Assembly: GCF_964355755.1 (NCBI RefSeq)
Contig: NC_092672.1
Span: forward strand, 15,560,501 to 15,624,500
DNA length: 64,000 bases
DNA from: Antedon mediterranea
Taxonomy: Eukaryota > Echinodermata > Crinoidea > Comatulida > Antedonidae
Direction of reading: 5' to 3'
Shown one piece after another: positions 32,716-44,387 of the stretch (positions are counted from its first letter, which is position 1; each line of letters starts with the position of its first letter). Below the pieces are notes generated by a model. It was not told the DNA's origin and made no database searches. It saw nothing but the letters and a program-made list of their open reading frames with translations. The translations under genes were made by a program, and so were the position numbers.

Positions 32716-34655
32716 ACAGTATTTCGTAAACCTAACTATTTCAGATTTGAAATTTGTATCGTCATCCTCTTTTATTAAACCTATCATAGCAGAATCATCT
32801 GCAAATTTAATTACTGGACAGTCCGGGAACCTAGGTTGGAAATCCGATGTATACAATGTGAACAAAAACGGTGCAAGTACAGTACCTTGTGGTGCTCCCG
32901 TATTTGTCCGAATAATGTCGTCCGATCTGACATTTTGATTTAGCCTAACAAACTGGAGACGTCCAACGAGGAAGTTAAAAACGAACGAAATTAGTAAATT
33001 GGGGATATTCATGCCGAACAACTTATTAATTAAAATGTGTGGTTGGATGGTATTAAAAGCTGAACTAAAGTCGAAGTACATAATCCTAACAGACGGGGAT
33101 GTTCTCCAATTGTCAAGATGGGCATACATTTTTTCATTTTTGTATATTAATGCGTCTTCAGTGTTCCTGTTTCTCCGATAAGCGAACTGATGTGGGTCCA
33201 AAAAATCTGCAACTAATGGTTTCAGGCTTTTTAGAACAATCTTTTCACAGACTTTTATTGGGACGGATGTTAGCGCAACAGGTCTAAGATCGTTAAAACA
33301 CTGTATATTTTGTCGTTTAGGGATTGGGATGATGCATGACGTTTTCCAGGATTCCGGCAAGGTTTGTGTTTCAAAAATCAAGTTAAAAATATATACAAAA
33401 ATATCTGCCAATTGGGTTGCGCATAATTTAAGAACTTTGGGTAGAATTTGGTCTGGTCCAGCTGATTTGGATGCTTTCAGACCTTTAAAGTGGCTGGTAA
33501 CTTCATCCGCATTTGTCTTAAGGTCAAAACCACTTTCATCTGGTAAGGCCAACCTACTTTTGATTAAGATCTGTTCATCAGAAAAATTATAGCGATCAAA
33601 CCTATTAAAAAAAGTATTTAATTCATTAGCATATTGATTAGTCAAATTTGACACAATTCCACTTCCTTGTGGCGATTTTGCATATCCGCTCATTTGCCTC
33701 ATTGCCCTCCAAACCTTACTCATATCATTACCTACAAAATTTTCTTCTATTTCACGTTTGTACTTTAGTTTACTTTTACGTATTACTCGTTTAAGTTCCT
33801 TTTGGATTTTATTTAGTTCAATTACATCACCTCGATCGAAGGCCTGTCTCTTTTTCTTAATAACATCTGTCACCTCCCTATTTATCCATGGTTTACGGTT
33901 TCCGTAGATTTTAACTTTCCTTTTTGGTATTACATTTTCAGTACAAAAGTTAATATATGCACTGACCGCTTCCGTTACCTCGTCTGACCCGTTTGAATTT
34001 TCCGTAAAAACACTCCAGTCCGTAGTTTCAAATTCGCATTTCAGCTGTTCTATTGCATCTTGAGTCCACTTCTTAACAGTAATTACCCTGGGTTTCTGCC
34101 GTTGTACTAATGGACGATACTTGGGTTGTAGTATAATTAAATTATGGTCAGATTTACCAAGTTTCGGCAATTTTCTTGCTAAATATGCGTGTTTTACGTT
34201 TGAATAACATACGTCAAGGGTAACAGATTCCCGCGTGCTGCACTTCACATGTTGGTAATAGTAAACGCTACTCTTTTTTAGGGTACAATGATTAAAGTCT
34301 CCATTTATTACAATATATGCGTCAGGGGAAGCCGTTTCAATTTCCGCTATAACTACGGTTAGTTCTCTTTGTGCTTCCTTGGCCAGATTTTTGTTTGGTA
34401 TGTATACAACCACTAACACAACATGTGAAAATTCCCTCGGTATGTAGAACGGACGTATTGAGAGTACCATTATTTCAACGTTAGGCGAGCAGCTGTTTTT
34501 CTTTAGATGCACATTATTTGGGTGACAATACCTTTCGCTTATATATGCCATAACACCGCCTCCTCTATTTTTTCCGGATTTAACCGTTCTATCACCTCTG
34601 AATAATGTAAACCCATCAATCCTAAAATGTTCGTCACTTTTCTCTTCACTTAACC
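32716..34655 (-). pseudogene. LINE endonuclease (partial) and reverse transcriptase
   Basis: Open through about 645 codons. A partial APE endonuclease contains GGGVMAYISERY, VVYIPNK, INGDFNH and KSDHNLI. The RT follows with KASKSAGPDQILPKVL, LRPVALTSV, MYFDFSSAFNTI, NTGAPQGTVLAP and the catalytic KFADDS. The frame then meets the right LTR of the gypsy element at 32715 and runs on into it to a stop. The first residues of endonuclease are missing, so the copy is dead on arrival, although the remaining frame is intact, implying recent insertion. Confidence 0.85.
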
Positions 34656-35400
34656 AAGTACTTTTATGAAGAAGAATCACATAAAAAGTAACAAATAAAT
34701 CCTTAAATTGATGATTTTACAGACATGTTTCTCGCATACCGTTCGCGAATTTAGCATACTCGAAGTTCAATATTTTCGTTTCTATGGAGCGCCAGAAGAG
34801 CAACAACAACAGATGGTTAAAAACTCAGTGGAATGCGTCTTCTTTTAATGCATTTATTATTGAAATGTAACATTTTACTGCTAATAATTTGCTGTTTTCA
34901 AATAGCAACCAACCCTAGGCCTAAGAGTAAGACTAAGACTAAGAAGAATATTATTTAGATCAGGTATACCTCTACAGTACATGTAATATGATGATGAATT
35001 TGTCGATTTTCATTCCTAAAAGTTCCTGCAAAAACCATGTACAGTATGAACAGTAATATTTTTGTTGCATTGACATTGACAAAATATGATAAAATTGAAC
35101 GTAATTTTCACCAATAAATGCATTAAATATACACAATTTACTGAGTGTTTAGCCCTCTATTATGATTGCTCTTTTGGCACTCCATATAAACAACAACATT
35201 GAACATGGAGTATGCGAAATTCACGAACCGATGTGTGAGAAACATGTCTGTAAATTCATCAATTTAAAGGATTTATTTTTTACTTTTTGTGTGATCTCCT
35301 TCGTAAAAGTATTTTTGAGGCCTAATTCTAGGGTGTGGTACTCATGATAAAGTTACTTAACCAATTAACCAGTGCGAAACGGAACTAGCGCCAAATGAAT

Positions 35401-35756
35401 TGCCTATTTTCATCTAAAAAATAAACGCATTTGGTCCCCGGGGCACAAACGATTCGTACAAAGGACACCATACAACTGCGTAGGCCTACCTATTGTTTAG
35501 ATTGCTGGCAGTCAGCAAGCATAAATAAAAGTGTATATACGTCAAAAATGGAACGCCGTGGTTACCTACAGATCATCATCATAGAGGATATTTTAATAAT
35601 AATATAGTACACTGTGTACTGTAGTATACATTATAGCAACCGGTTTTTTTTCTAGGCCACCCACCCAACTGTATCACTATTTATATTTATATAAAAAAAT
35701 AATTAATTAATAATTGATGTAAATAAATATTGAGCTATAATAAGCATTAAATTTTG
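35401..35756. other. AT-rich intergenic DNA
   Basis: No gene seen. Confidence 0.4.
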
Positions 35757-36230
35757 CGCTTTTTTCGGGGTTTCCCCTAGATGTACGTTCGCATTGAACC
35801 TAAACGCAATGCAATCAAAACTAAATACTGGGTGAATGAAATCGGCAATCGTCCAGTAATTAGTCACATGTTTATTGGAGGGAAAAAATATGATCGTTTT
35901 GCTCATTGGTGTAGCATGCTGCATATGACAGTGTCTTTTCGTGCAAATTAGAGGTGCCATTTATCATGAATTTTATGTGCGAGTGTACCATTTCTGGCCA
36001 TCTGGGGCGTCATTAACAAAGTTTGTTTCGCCACAGGTCCTGTCGACGGCCCTGGACAAGCACCTTTTTCGGCCATGTACGTGCAAACTCTGACTTGCGC
36101 GAAACTCTCTGTTGTGATGCCTATGGGGAAAATGTCACTCTTTAATAGTTTTCATATTTAAAATATCAATTTTTAAAACATTTATTTAACGTGAGAGTGC
36201 CATTTCCGACCATCTAGAGGTGTTATATTT
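35757..36230. repeat. Dispersed repeat, copy 2 (also 10868-11190)
   Basis: 35757-35950 aligns with 10868-11110. 35951-36230 adds two more degenerate copies of the CATTTCCGGCCATCTAG-type motif (about 35990, 36205). Confidence 0.55.
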
Positions 36231-36339
36231 TCAAAATAGCCAAAACTTAGCCCCAACCATGGTGGAGCTGAGTTTGTGTGGACTCTCTACAGCTGAGAGC
36301 CCCCCCCCCCCCTCCCCTTTCACAAAATCCTGGATCCGC

Positions 36340-36560
36340 CCCTGACAATATATCACTAAAACAGTAAAACATTTGCGATTTAATACTTTGGTAAAACTGT
36401 CAATGTCATAGTCGATTGAAATAGTAAAGTACATGTAACGATACACCACTACGACGTTTATATTTGTTATAGTTATTAATTAATACAAACGTTGAGAAGC
36501 AACTATCACTAATAAAGTTTATTTATATATTATGTGTTTATATATCTAACAGACCCACAG
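36340..36560. repeat. Inverted-repeat arm (pairs with 42190-42555)
   Basis: Matches the reverse complement of 42190-42410 plus 42496-42555: CAGTAAAACATTTGCG, CAATGTCATAGTCGATTGA, CACTACGACGTTTATATTTG, TTAATTAATACAAACGTTGAG. The arms could be ends of a ~6.2 kb element holding R1 and the Mag-like retroelement. No TSD was identified. Confidence 0.6.
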
Positions 36561-37029
36561 TAAGAAATTTTCGATTGAAATGGCGAACAAAAATGGTTAA
36601 TACTTATTTACAGTACTAGAGGGTGAGCTCACTTCACTCTCTCCCCCTTTAGGATGTGTAGACGATGGTTCTCGGAATGATAATGAATGAAAAGGTTTTA
36701 GAAGGACGTACTCTCCTTGTACGTTTTCTGTCGGTAGGCCTATACCATTATTGAAAATGCTTGACATTCGTAAAACTAAACCTATTCTGTTTCACAGTGT
36801 CTTAGATGATTAATAACATTTTAAAGTATAATGTTTTTTGTTTGGTAGGTGTAGTATTGTGATAAACCATAATTATAGTAAACCCTAGAGGGCAGTAGAT
36901 ATAGAGGACGGGATACATACAATGGACATGGAGACAGAATAAGAATAAAGACAACTAATGTTGTTTAGTGTTTATTAATGGTTCTTGTATTAACGTCAGC
37001 ATACAGAACACAACATTACATGTATTAGA

Positions 37030-38094
37030 ATGATGGCTGACACAGGTGCCAGTTGCAACCTCGCAGATAAGTGTACCTATGATAGATATTTCAGTTCTAA
37101 GATATTAGACAAAGGTAACGCCGACATTGTTGCATACGGAGCCAAAATAAAGATCCTTGGTTGTTTTAAAGATAATTTAGCATATCATGATAAGGCAGTC
37201 AATGCAACAGTCAATGCAACAGTTTATGTGACAGCAGGTCAGTCTGGAAACCTGTTGAATTTGGATACGTCATCCAATCTAGGCTTAGTGAAAATTAATC
37301 AGGATGTTAATAAGTTAAGCACATGTAACAATAGTGATGTGGCCTTAAAGTACCCTAATGTATTTACAGGCAAAATAGGAAAAATGAAAAATGTAAAGGT
37401 TGATTTACATATTGATGAATCTGTAGTGCCCGTGGCCCAACCACATAGACGTATACCTTTCCACCTACGTAAAGCGTAGATAAAGAACTAAAGAGGCTTG
37501 AAAGCGAGGACATAATCGAAAGAGTGATAGATGGTCCCACCCAATGGGTAAGCCCTATAGTTCCGGTGCCTAAACCAAAGAACCCAAAAGAAGTGCGTAT
37601 TTGCGTTGATATGCGCAGAGCAAACGAAGCGATAAAAAGGGAAAGACACCCCTCCCCGACCATAGAAGACATAATCGCAAAAGTAAATGGTGCTGTAATA
37701 TTTAGCAAAATTGATCTGAGATCCGTTGTCGGATAAATCCAAGTCCATTACTACGTTTTCAACACATGATGGTCTTTGGCGATATAAGCGTCTAATATTC
37801 GGTGTATGCAGCGCGAGTGAGAAATGTCAAAAAGTAATAAGTAACGTCATTTCAGGTATAGAAGGCGTTTTAAACATATCGGATGACATTTTCGTGTTCA
37901 GTCGTAATGCAGCAGATCACGATGAAACTCTAGATAAAGTGATCAAACGATTAAATGATAATGGGCTTACAGCCAACCCACAAAAATGTGAGTTTAAGAA
38001 AGAAGAAATGGAAGTTGATCCTAAAAAAGTTGAGGTAATTACCAAGATGAAAGCCCCCTCAAATGTTAGTGAAGTCCAAAGTTTTTTAGAATGA
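37030..38094 (+). pseudogene. Mag-like protease and RT, fragmented
   Basis: The protease starts MMADTGASCNL (DTG). The spacer contains LKYPNVFTGKIG and ends at a frameshift near 37478. The RT continues in another frame with GPTQWVSPIVPVPKPKN and VRICVDMRRANEAI. A small deletion at about 37733 removes the sequence after KIDLRS. The catalytic segment reads LNISDDIFVFS. A further change near 38093 splits the RT from RNase H. At least three lesions are visible. Confidence 0.8.
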
Positions 38095-38957
38095 CAAACT
38101 ATTGCGGCCGATTCATTAAAGATTACTCCTCAAAGACTGAACCTCTTCATCGTTTAATGCGTAAAGACGTAGTCTTCCAGTGGGGAAGTCAACAGATCGA
38201 TGCATTCCAAAATATTAAAACAGCTCTTCGAGAAGCACCAACAATGGCCTACTATGATATAAATTTACATACCGAGTTAATAGTAGATGCATCTCCTGTT
38301 GGGTTAGGAGGAATATTGGTGCAATATGATGCAAACAAAAATTCGTGTGTTGTCGCGTACGGAGCTCGATCACTAACACACACTGAACCACGTTATAAAA
38401 GCCAAATTGAACGTGAAACGTTGGCGGTAATATGGGCATGCGAACACTTTCATATTTATATTTTTGGAGCACCCATAACTCTTATAACGGATCATAAGCC
38501 ACTAGTAAAGCTTCTAGGGAATCCGAACGCGAAGTTACCGTTGAGATTAAAGCGATGGCGTTTGAGATTGTTGCCGTACGACCCAAAGGTCATGTACAGG
38601 CCGGGAATAGATAATCTGTCTGACTATTTGTCAAGGCCTCCGGTAGACTCGGGAAGTAGCTCTCGGAAAGAAAAAGTTGCCGAACAGTACGTTAATTTAA
38701 TGGAACAAGCGAGCATTCCAAAAGCTATGAATCTAGTAGAAATTGCAGAAGCTACAAATGATGATCCAACTTTAAGTGCTTTAAAGTCACTAATCGCGAC
38801 AGGCCAGTGGAAATTAATCAAAACAAAGTTTGGAAATTCAAAAAATGTAAACATCAACGATTTAATGATATTTAGTAGAGTTCCAAACGAGCTCACCATT
38901 ACAAATAATGGACTAATTTTCAGAAACACTCAAGTTGTTATGCCGCAAAAAAGCTAA
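38091..38957 (+). pseudogene. Mag-like RNase H and connection
   Basis: 288 codons: end of RT (GRFIKDYSSKTEPLHRLM), then RNase H with LIVDASPVGLG, SQIERETLAVIWACEHFH, LITDHKPL and the terminus YRPGIDNLSDYLSRPP. Ends at a stop caused by slippage in an A6 run at about 38946-38951. Confidence 0.82.
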
Positions 38958-39616
38958 GAAATAGAGCCTTGTGTTTGGCGCATGAAGGCCATCAAGGCAA
39001 GGTAAAAACAATAGCACTTCTAAAAGAGAAGAACATTGAATCAAGAGTCTCGGAACTCATAGATAAGTGTGTGGCATGTACTGCTACGACAGACACAAAA
39101 CCAAGAGAACAACTGAAAATGTCTGAGCTACCAAATGGTAAAAACATTCATCTAGCCGCAGATTTTTATGGTCCACTACCATCGGGCGAGCACCTGTTGG
39201 TGATAATAGATGAGTATTCGCGATTTCCGGAAGTAGAGATAATCAAATCATTATCGGCTAAAACTGTAATTCCAGTTATTGACAAAATATTTTCGTCTCG
39301 AGGAATTCCTGTTAAATTTAAAACAGATAATGGTTCCCCGTGGAACAGTGAAGAGTTTAGAAATTTCGCGGATTATATGGGTTTTGAACACCAAAAAGTA
39401 ATACCATACTGGCCAGAAGGCAATGGTTTAGTGGAAAGATTCATGAAAACCTTAGGTAAAGTATGTAAATGCGCAAATACCGAAGGGAAAAGTTGGAAGC
39501 AAGAGCTTTACATATTCCTACGAAATTATAGGGCAACCCCCCATACGTCAACCGGGGTCCCTCCAGCAACTATTGCAAATGGTGAAGCATTAAGGGTTAA
39601 GCTACCACAAATGTAA
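38958..39616 (+). pseudogene. Mag-like integrase
   Basis: H-H-C-C zinc region (LAHEGHQG...KCVACT). Core Asp residues lie in LAADFYGPLP and FKTDNGSPW, and Glu in GNGLVERFMK. Ends KLPQM; an altered frame continues to about 40235 through KKGKLIPLFQI and RPRRVVKAPNRFDL, interrupted by an insertion at 39853. Confidence 0.82.
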
Positions 39617-39852
39617 ACAAGTATGTCTAAAACTAAGACCCACAAAGACCTTCTAAAGCAAAAATGAAAGAAAACGCTGAAAAGCGAAGGAATATATCCA
39701 AAACTCTAATGTTAGAATAGGAGACTATGTTCTGATGAAGAATATTAAGAAAGGAAAGTTAATTCCTCTGTTTCAAATTGAACCCTTCAAAGTAGTAGAC
39801 ATAAAGGGTGATATGATTGTAGCTAAAAGAGGAGAAGAGATAAAGGCAAGAA

Positions 39853-40130
39853 TTTTTTTTTATTTTTTTTTATTTTATTCATTTCGGCAATAAACATAAA
39901 ATAATAATTACAAAAAAAAACATAAAAATATATATATATATATGAAAAACAAGACACGAGGCCGAGGAAAGACAAAAGCATTAAACAAACGCTGTCACCG
40001 GTAAGGTGTGTCTCTCCAACACATAAATAACAAATAACAAGAATATATACAAATATAGTAGACATATCATTTCATTTAAAAATTTAAAAAGTTTCTCTCC
40101 GACATTTAAATATAAATAAATCTCACTTTA
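39853..40130 (-). mobile_element. 3' tail of a minus-strand retroposon inserted in the Mag-like element
   Basis: Opens with a T-rich run (a poly-A tail on the minus strand) and interrupts the pol 3' part between AAGGCAAGAA and AAAGATAGTAAATTC. Its family is not identified. A TA microsatellite lies at about 39930-39943. Confidence 0.5.
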
Positions 40131-40542
40131 AAAAGATAGTAAATTCTAAACATGGTCACAAGAAACAATTAACACCTATAACTGTCAATAATAGACCAAG
40201 AAGAGTGGTGAAAGCACCCAATAGATTTGATCTGTAATCAGTAAATGAACAGATATTGTTATGTGTTATAAAATATGTTTTGAGTTTTATAGTGTTAACA
40301 AGAGTTTTGAGTTAATTTAGTTAAACAAAGAAATACTGTATGTATGGAGAACAATTATTCACAATATGAAATACTGTATAATAATTCTAATATAACTAAA
40401 GGAGAAAGAGATGTAGTACAGTATTGTGATAAACCATAATTATAGTAAACCCTAGACTAGAGGGCAGTAGATATATGGACATTGAGACAGAATGAGAATA
40501 AAGACACAGAGTAAAACTAATGTTGTTTAGTGTTTATTAATG

Positions 40543-41097
40543 GTTCTTGAAAAGTAGTGAAAAAGAATAAATGCTTGTTAAATTGTAGATAACAGTGCGA
40601 TGAATTATACAAATAGTATAATTGTCTTATAAATATAATACAATATTGTGTGTATAAATGTGGATGGGTGTTTATTAGATAGATGGGTTGGGGGTGGGAG
40701 GGGGATTATTATTCAAAGTGATTTTTTATTGGGGAGGTTTTGGGCGTTTATTCAAATAAATACAATCCTAATAATTAATACATTAATTAATACATTATTT
40801 AATTTAAACATCTTTTGAACCTAACTTCCACGACAGAGTGGGCCGTTTCGGCCCAAGAAGGAAGACGTTCTAAACGGCTTGCAACATGGGCAGACGTATC
40901 CCGGTCCTGACGGGACACAGATAGCCCACAGTTATTCTTGCCGACTTACTGAATAAAACTCGGCTATTAGGATTTCACTCGATTTTAAACAAAAATTTTA
41001 TAATACTATTCCTCACAATATACTCCGATGTTTATGCCGTATATTTAATTTGATCTATTAATTGGCAGTATTAATTTTTATTTTTTAACTACTGTAC
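40543..41097. other. Intergenic DNA including the second half of R1
   Basis: 40960-41097 matches 17400-17510 of repeat R1. The rest shows nothing recognised. Confidence 0.45.
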
Positions 41098-41240
41098 CTT
41101 CACATGCACGGTCCGATCTGAAAGTAAACAAAAAACTAAAATGGCTATAGCCACTAACAGCCGACTTAGTTGAAACCAGGAAGTTGCAAGGTGAACCTGT
41201 GAACGGTTGAACTCATAGTGAACCCGGAAATTACTTGGAC
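41098..41240 (+). repeat. Repeat segment inverted at 43022-43165
   Basis: TGGCTATAGCCACTAACAGC and TTGAAACCAGGAAGTTGCAA recur as reverse complements at 43022-43165. The first ~70 bases also belong to R1. Confidence 0.6.
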
Positions 41241-42189
41241 TGTCTGCCAAATTTGGTCTGACAGACCGATTTTGGCCGCCAAATTCAGTCCGGCAAACCG
41301 ATTTTGGTCGTCAAAATTGGTCCGGCCTGGATAAAACCGGTCCCGGTGGCAGGACTACTTTAGGCCGCTAAATATGACCAGGCCTTGTTTAAATATGGTG
41401 CGCCAAATTGGTCGCAAATAAGAAAGAGTTTATTATATAGTCAAAATATGATCGCAATTTTACTGATAATGTTTATATTGTATATTTATTATAGTGTAGT
41501 AAAAAATCAGAAAAAACAATTTTCCTTTCTTATCTATATATAAATTTACGTAAGGGCAAAATTCGGTAAATCGCGCCTTACTTCTAGAATTTTTACTCGA
41601 TGGTATGTAAAGTTGGTTCGTACTTTCGGTACTGATTTTAACCACCTGATGTAACCCTGTTTACTAATTAAATTAAGTTAGATAATTAGTTATTGACGAT
41701 TAAAACGAATTTAGGTTCAACGATTTGCCCCAAATAGGGGTGTTTTCCGATCGTGGTATACACTGTCTAATGGATGTCCATCTTGAAAAATACCTGCCAC
41801 AAAAATGCGAGGAGGCTTCGCATTTTCCTATCTCCTCCTACGATAATTGTTTTTAATAGCTGAAAACCGGATGAACAGCTAGAGTACGCCATCATAATGT
41901 TGAAGACAGTTTTTTTAAAGAAAATCGGCTTAGATAGATTTAATATACGATTATACAAATGTATTGATTTGCGATGAATGGAACATCCCAATCTCTCAGT
42001 CTGCCAGAGTATGGTTTAACACAAGTACTGTAGGTAAATTTATGAGCCCTTGGTTTAACACATACCGTAGGTAAATATATGGGCCCTTTGAGAATAAACT
42101 TGCAATACCTTGACAATACTGTAAATACCTATTAACTATTTTAACTTACTGTGAATGTTCGTACTGTTAGATGTAATATAAAAATATAT
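41241..42189. repeat. Repeat-rich DNA; 41530-41735 is inverted at 43220-43380
   Basis: ATATATAAATTTACGTAAGG, CTTTCGGTACTGATTTTA and AACTAATTATC-type words recur inverted at 43220-43380. A GGTCCGGCC-rich stretch lies at 41255-41350. No gene is supported. Confidence 0.5.
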
Positions 42190-42555
42190 ACAAATAAACT
42201 TTATTACTGAGATTGTGGATAGGCTCTACTGTTAGATATATAAACACATTATTATATACAAATAAACGTTATACTGACAGTTCTTTCTCAACGTTTGTAT
42301 TAATTAATAATTACCAAATATAAACGTCGTAGTGGTGTATCGTGACATGTACTTTAATATTTCAATCGATTATGACAGTGACAGTTTTAACTAAACTAAA
42401 TAAAGAATGTTCTCTAATATAATTAGGAATCTCTTGCCATACACGGGGAAAATTAGTGTACAATGAATATTTAAAAGAAATAAATAAATAAATAAAATAA
42501 ACAAAGTATTAAATCGCAAATGTTTTACTGTATTTAGAGGTATATTGTTTATAGG
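42190..42555. repeat. Inverted-repeat arm (pairs with 36340-36560)
   Basis: Reverse complement of the 36340-36560 arm, interrupted at 42415-42495 by a LINE fragment. Confidence 0.6.
42415..42495 (-). pseudogene. Short CR1-like LINE fragment
   Basis: The reverse complement is almost identical to 29108-29180 of the 2A-bearing LINE (CCCCGTGTATGGCAAGAG, TTATATTAGAGAACATT). A recent, extremely 5'-truncated insertion with an AAATAAATAAATAAA tail, placed inside the inverted-repeat arm. Confidence 0.8.
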
Positions 42556-43440
42556 CCTATAAAACATGAAAAAAATATTTCGTTACTGAGTGGATAAAGA
42601 ATATATTTAAAAATTGTTCCTCTTTGTACCTATCCGCTTTCCCATCCCTCAACCCTAATGTTACATACAAAACACAAATTGGGTTTCTTAAAATTTGGAC
42701 TCATTTTGTGATAAGTTTCTCCTTCGAAAGTAATTCCCAGGGTGCTAATTTTAGTTGACTACATAAATCATCGTGTCTATTTATTCGTTTCTGTAAACGA
42801 CAATGTATTATAGTCCTGCGGTACGTACATTTGAAATCGCCAGTTTTGTTACGCTGAAATTACTGTGTATTCGAGAACCATCTGTGGGCACGACCTAGAT
42901 GGTACGCGAGCGAAGCGAGCGTACCATCTAGTTTTCATAATCGACACTAAATATATCTTTTATCTTGTTATAAATGTTGTTCATTTTGCTCATAATATCA
43001 CTGTGTAAGAATAGCAGGTGTAAAAGTAATTTCCGCGTTCACGATTAGTTCACCAATTACATCGTCACCTTGCAACTTCCTGGTTTCAACTAAGTTGGCT
43101 GTTAGTGGCTATAGCCATTTTAGTTTTTTGTTTACTTTCGAATCAGACCTCGCATGTGAAGGTACATAGGCCAATATATGAACGTGGGACAGTCTGAAAT
43201 TTTGACGAAACAAATCGTTGGACCTAAATTCGTTTTAATTGTCAATAACTAATTATCTAACTCAGTTTAATTAGTAAACAGGGTTATATCAGGTGTATAA
43301 AATCAGTACCGAAAGTAAGAACCAATGCGTGATTTACCAAATTTTGCCCTTATGTAAATTTATATATAGATTCTGGTTCTTACATCAAAATCAACCTTTA
43401 GCTGCGATGCTAACTAGTGAAAGTTTAACTTAAGTTTATT
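42556..43440. other. Intergenic repeats with a 37-bp CTAG palindrome
   Basis: 42895-42931 is a palindrome with 13-bp arms, CTAGATGGTACGC and its complement, around GAGCGAAGCGA. 43022-43165 and 43220-43380 are inverted copies of 41098-41735 segments. No gene. Confidence 0.55.
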
Positions 43441-44387
43441 GGTTATCCGCACTTGGCGGATAACCCCTTGTTATTGTCAGGATCTTTTTTTTTTTTTTCT
43501 ATATCCTTCTTTCTTTCCACGAATTTTGTTGGCAGCGTATCTCTAATTCTGACCAACATAAGATTGTATAACTTTGTCATAAGATTGACCTGTAACTGTA
43601 GATGTGCAAGAAACTTTGTGTTATGCAGCGTAATATGCGCGATTTTATGAATTTCAATGATTGATCATAGATTATAAACCAAAAGTCATTTTGTATTGAC
43701 ACTTGGTGAAAATTTAAGTCATATCAAGAGCAAACTTTCTATGGATTAAAAATGGCATGTTTCACAAGAAGTTAAGCGCGTTTAAAAATTAAAAATGCAA
43801 AAAATCATATTCTAACCAACTTTCTATGCGTTTTATGTCATTTGGAGAATGTCAAAAATTCCCACGAGCGCGAAATTTTTTTCGTGCGCGGTACCCACGT
43901 AACGCTAAACACATTTTGTTCGCGTGATTTATGTTTTTACAGCCTTTTATAGTAATTTTACCAATTTTTAAACAATTTCGACTTAAAATCACGTCATACG
44001 AGCACATTGAATTGGACAATTTGTGAGTGTTTTTTATGAAAAAGTTAAAAAAATGCCTTTTTTAAATCTATTATAGCTCTTCAGGATCGAAGATGACTCC
44101 CAATTTTTAAAATTTATTATGCAAGAAGATAAATTGTAGATATGAATTCATGCAGAATTTTTACCTCTTGGATGTTATGACGTCATCGTATGGCCACACG
44201 AATGTAAAATATAGGATTTTTGTCTGTTTCGTTATTGCTCATCACATTCAACAGAGCGCATCTCGCTTATTATATACGTATTCTATTTCCCTCGAGATTT
44301 TAATATTGTCTAGGTCAATCAACTATCTTCCGTGGCGTTTGTCGCGCGGATAACCTGAACTCGTCAAAGTGACGAGTTCAAATCTAG
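43441..44387 (+). mobile_element. Helentron-like non-autonomous element (family H4)
   Basis: Begins with the perfect hairpin GGTTATCCGC-ACTTG-GCGGATAACC (43441-43465). Near the 3' end GCGGATAACC (44346-44355) repeats that end in inverted orientation. It is followed by the hairpin GAACTCGTCA-AAG-TGACGAGTTC (44357-44379) and the terminus CTAG (44384-44387). Interior segments resemble 5279-6595 and 58125-59680 in style (GACGTCATCATATGGCC-like). Non-coding. Confidence 0.7.

Larger units (their letters stand above)
19642..34655 (-). mobile_element. 5'-truncated LINE inserted in the MITE, split by a gypsy element
   Basis: The target duplication AAGTAC is at 19636-19641 and 34656-34661. The uninterrupted MITE copy has it once (49199-49204). 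The LINE reads on the minus strand and ends in a CTGTAT hexamer microsatellite (19642-19664 on plus). LINE sequence is 34655-32716 and 20557-19642, about 2.86 kb. The ORF's apparent first residues lie in MITE DNA, so it begins inside the endonuclease. The RT style (TNTGAPQGTVLAP, KFADDS) suggests a Rex1/Babar-type member of the CR1 group, by memory. Confidence 0.85.
19534..35392. mobile_element. Outermost element of the nest: GGCGCTA-ended MITE, interrupted
   Basis: The left TIR GGCGCTAGTTCCGTTTCGCA starts at 19534 and its complement ends at 35392. The 8-bp duplication AAATGAAT lies at 19526-19533 and 35393-35400. MITE sequence occupies 19534-19641 and 34656-35392, about 0.8 kb in total. The 15 kb between is a later LINE plus its own insertions. 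Related copies without the LINE lie at 49115-49840 and 57264-57600. The MITE is itself largely an inverted repeat (GGAGCGCCA...TGGCGTTCC-type inner arms). Confidence 0.85.
36849..40542 (+). mobile_element. Decayed Mag/SURL-like gypsy retroelement
   Basis: Short direct terminal repeats (36849-36989 and 40411-40542) share TATTGTGATAAACCATAATT, GAGGGCAGTAGATAT and TGTTTAGTGTTTATTAATGG. The interior has protease, RT, RNase H and integrase but no gag. Several frameshifts make it inactive. The Mag/SURL assignment is from motif style and short LTRs. Confidence 0.8.

Noticed and set aside
34656-34680. The LINE ORF's first Met at 34680 as its true start
   Set aside because: Those codons lie in MITE sequence outside the LINE; the LINE is 5'-truncated in the endonuclease.
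19534-35392. A single large 16 kb DNA transposon carrying RT genes as cargo (Maverick-like)
   Set aside because: Internal TSDs and LTRs show separate sequential insertions; there is no polymerase B, ATPase or capsid gene.
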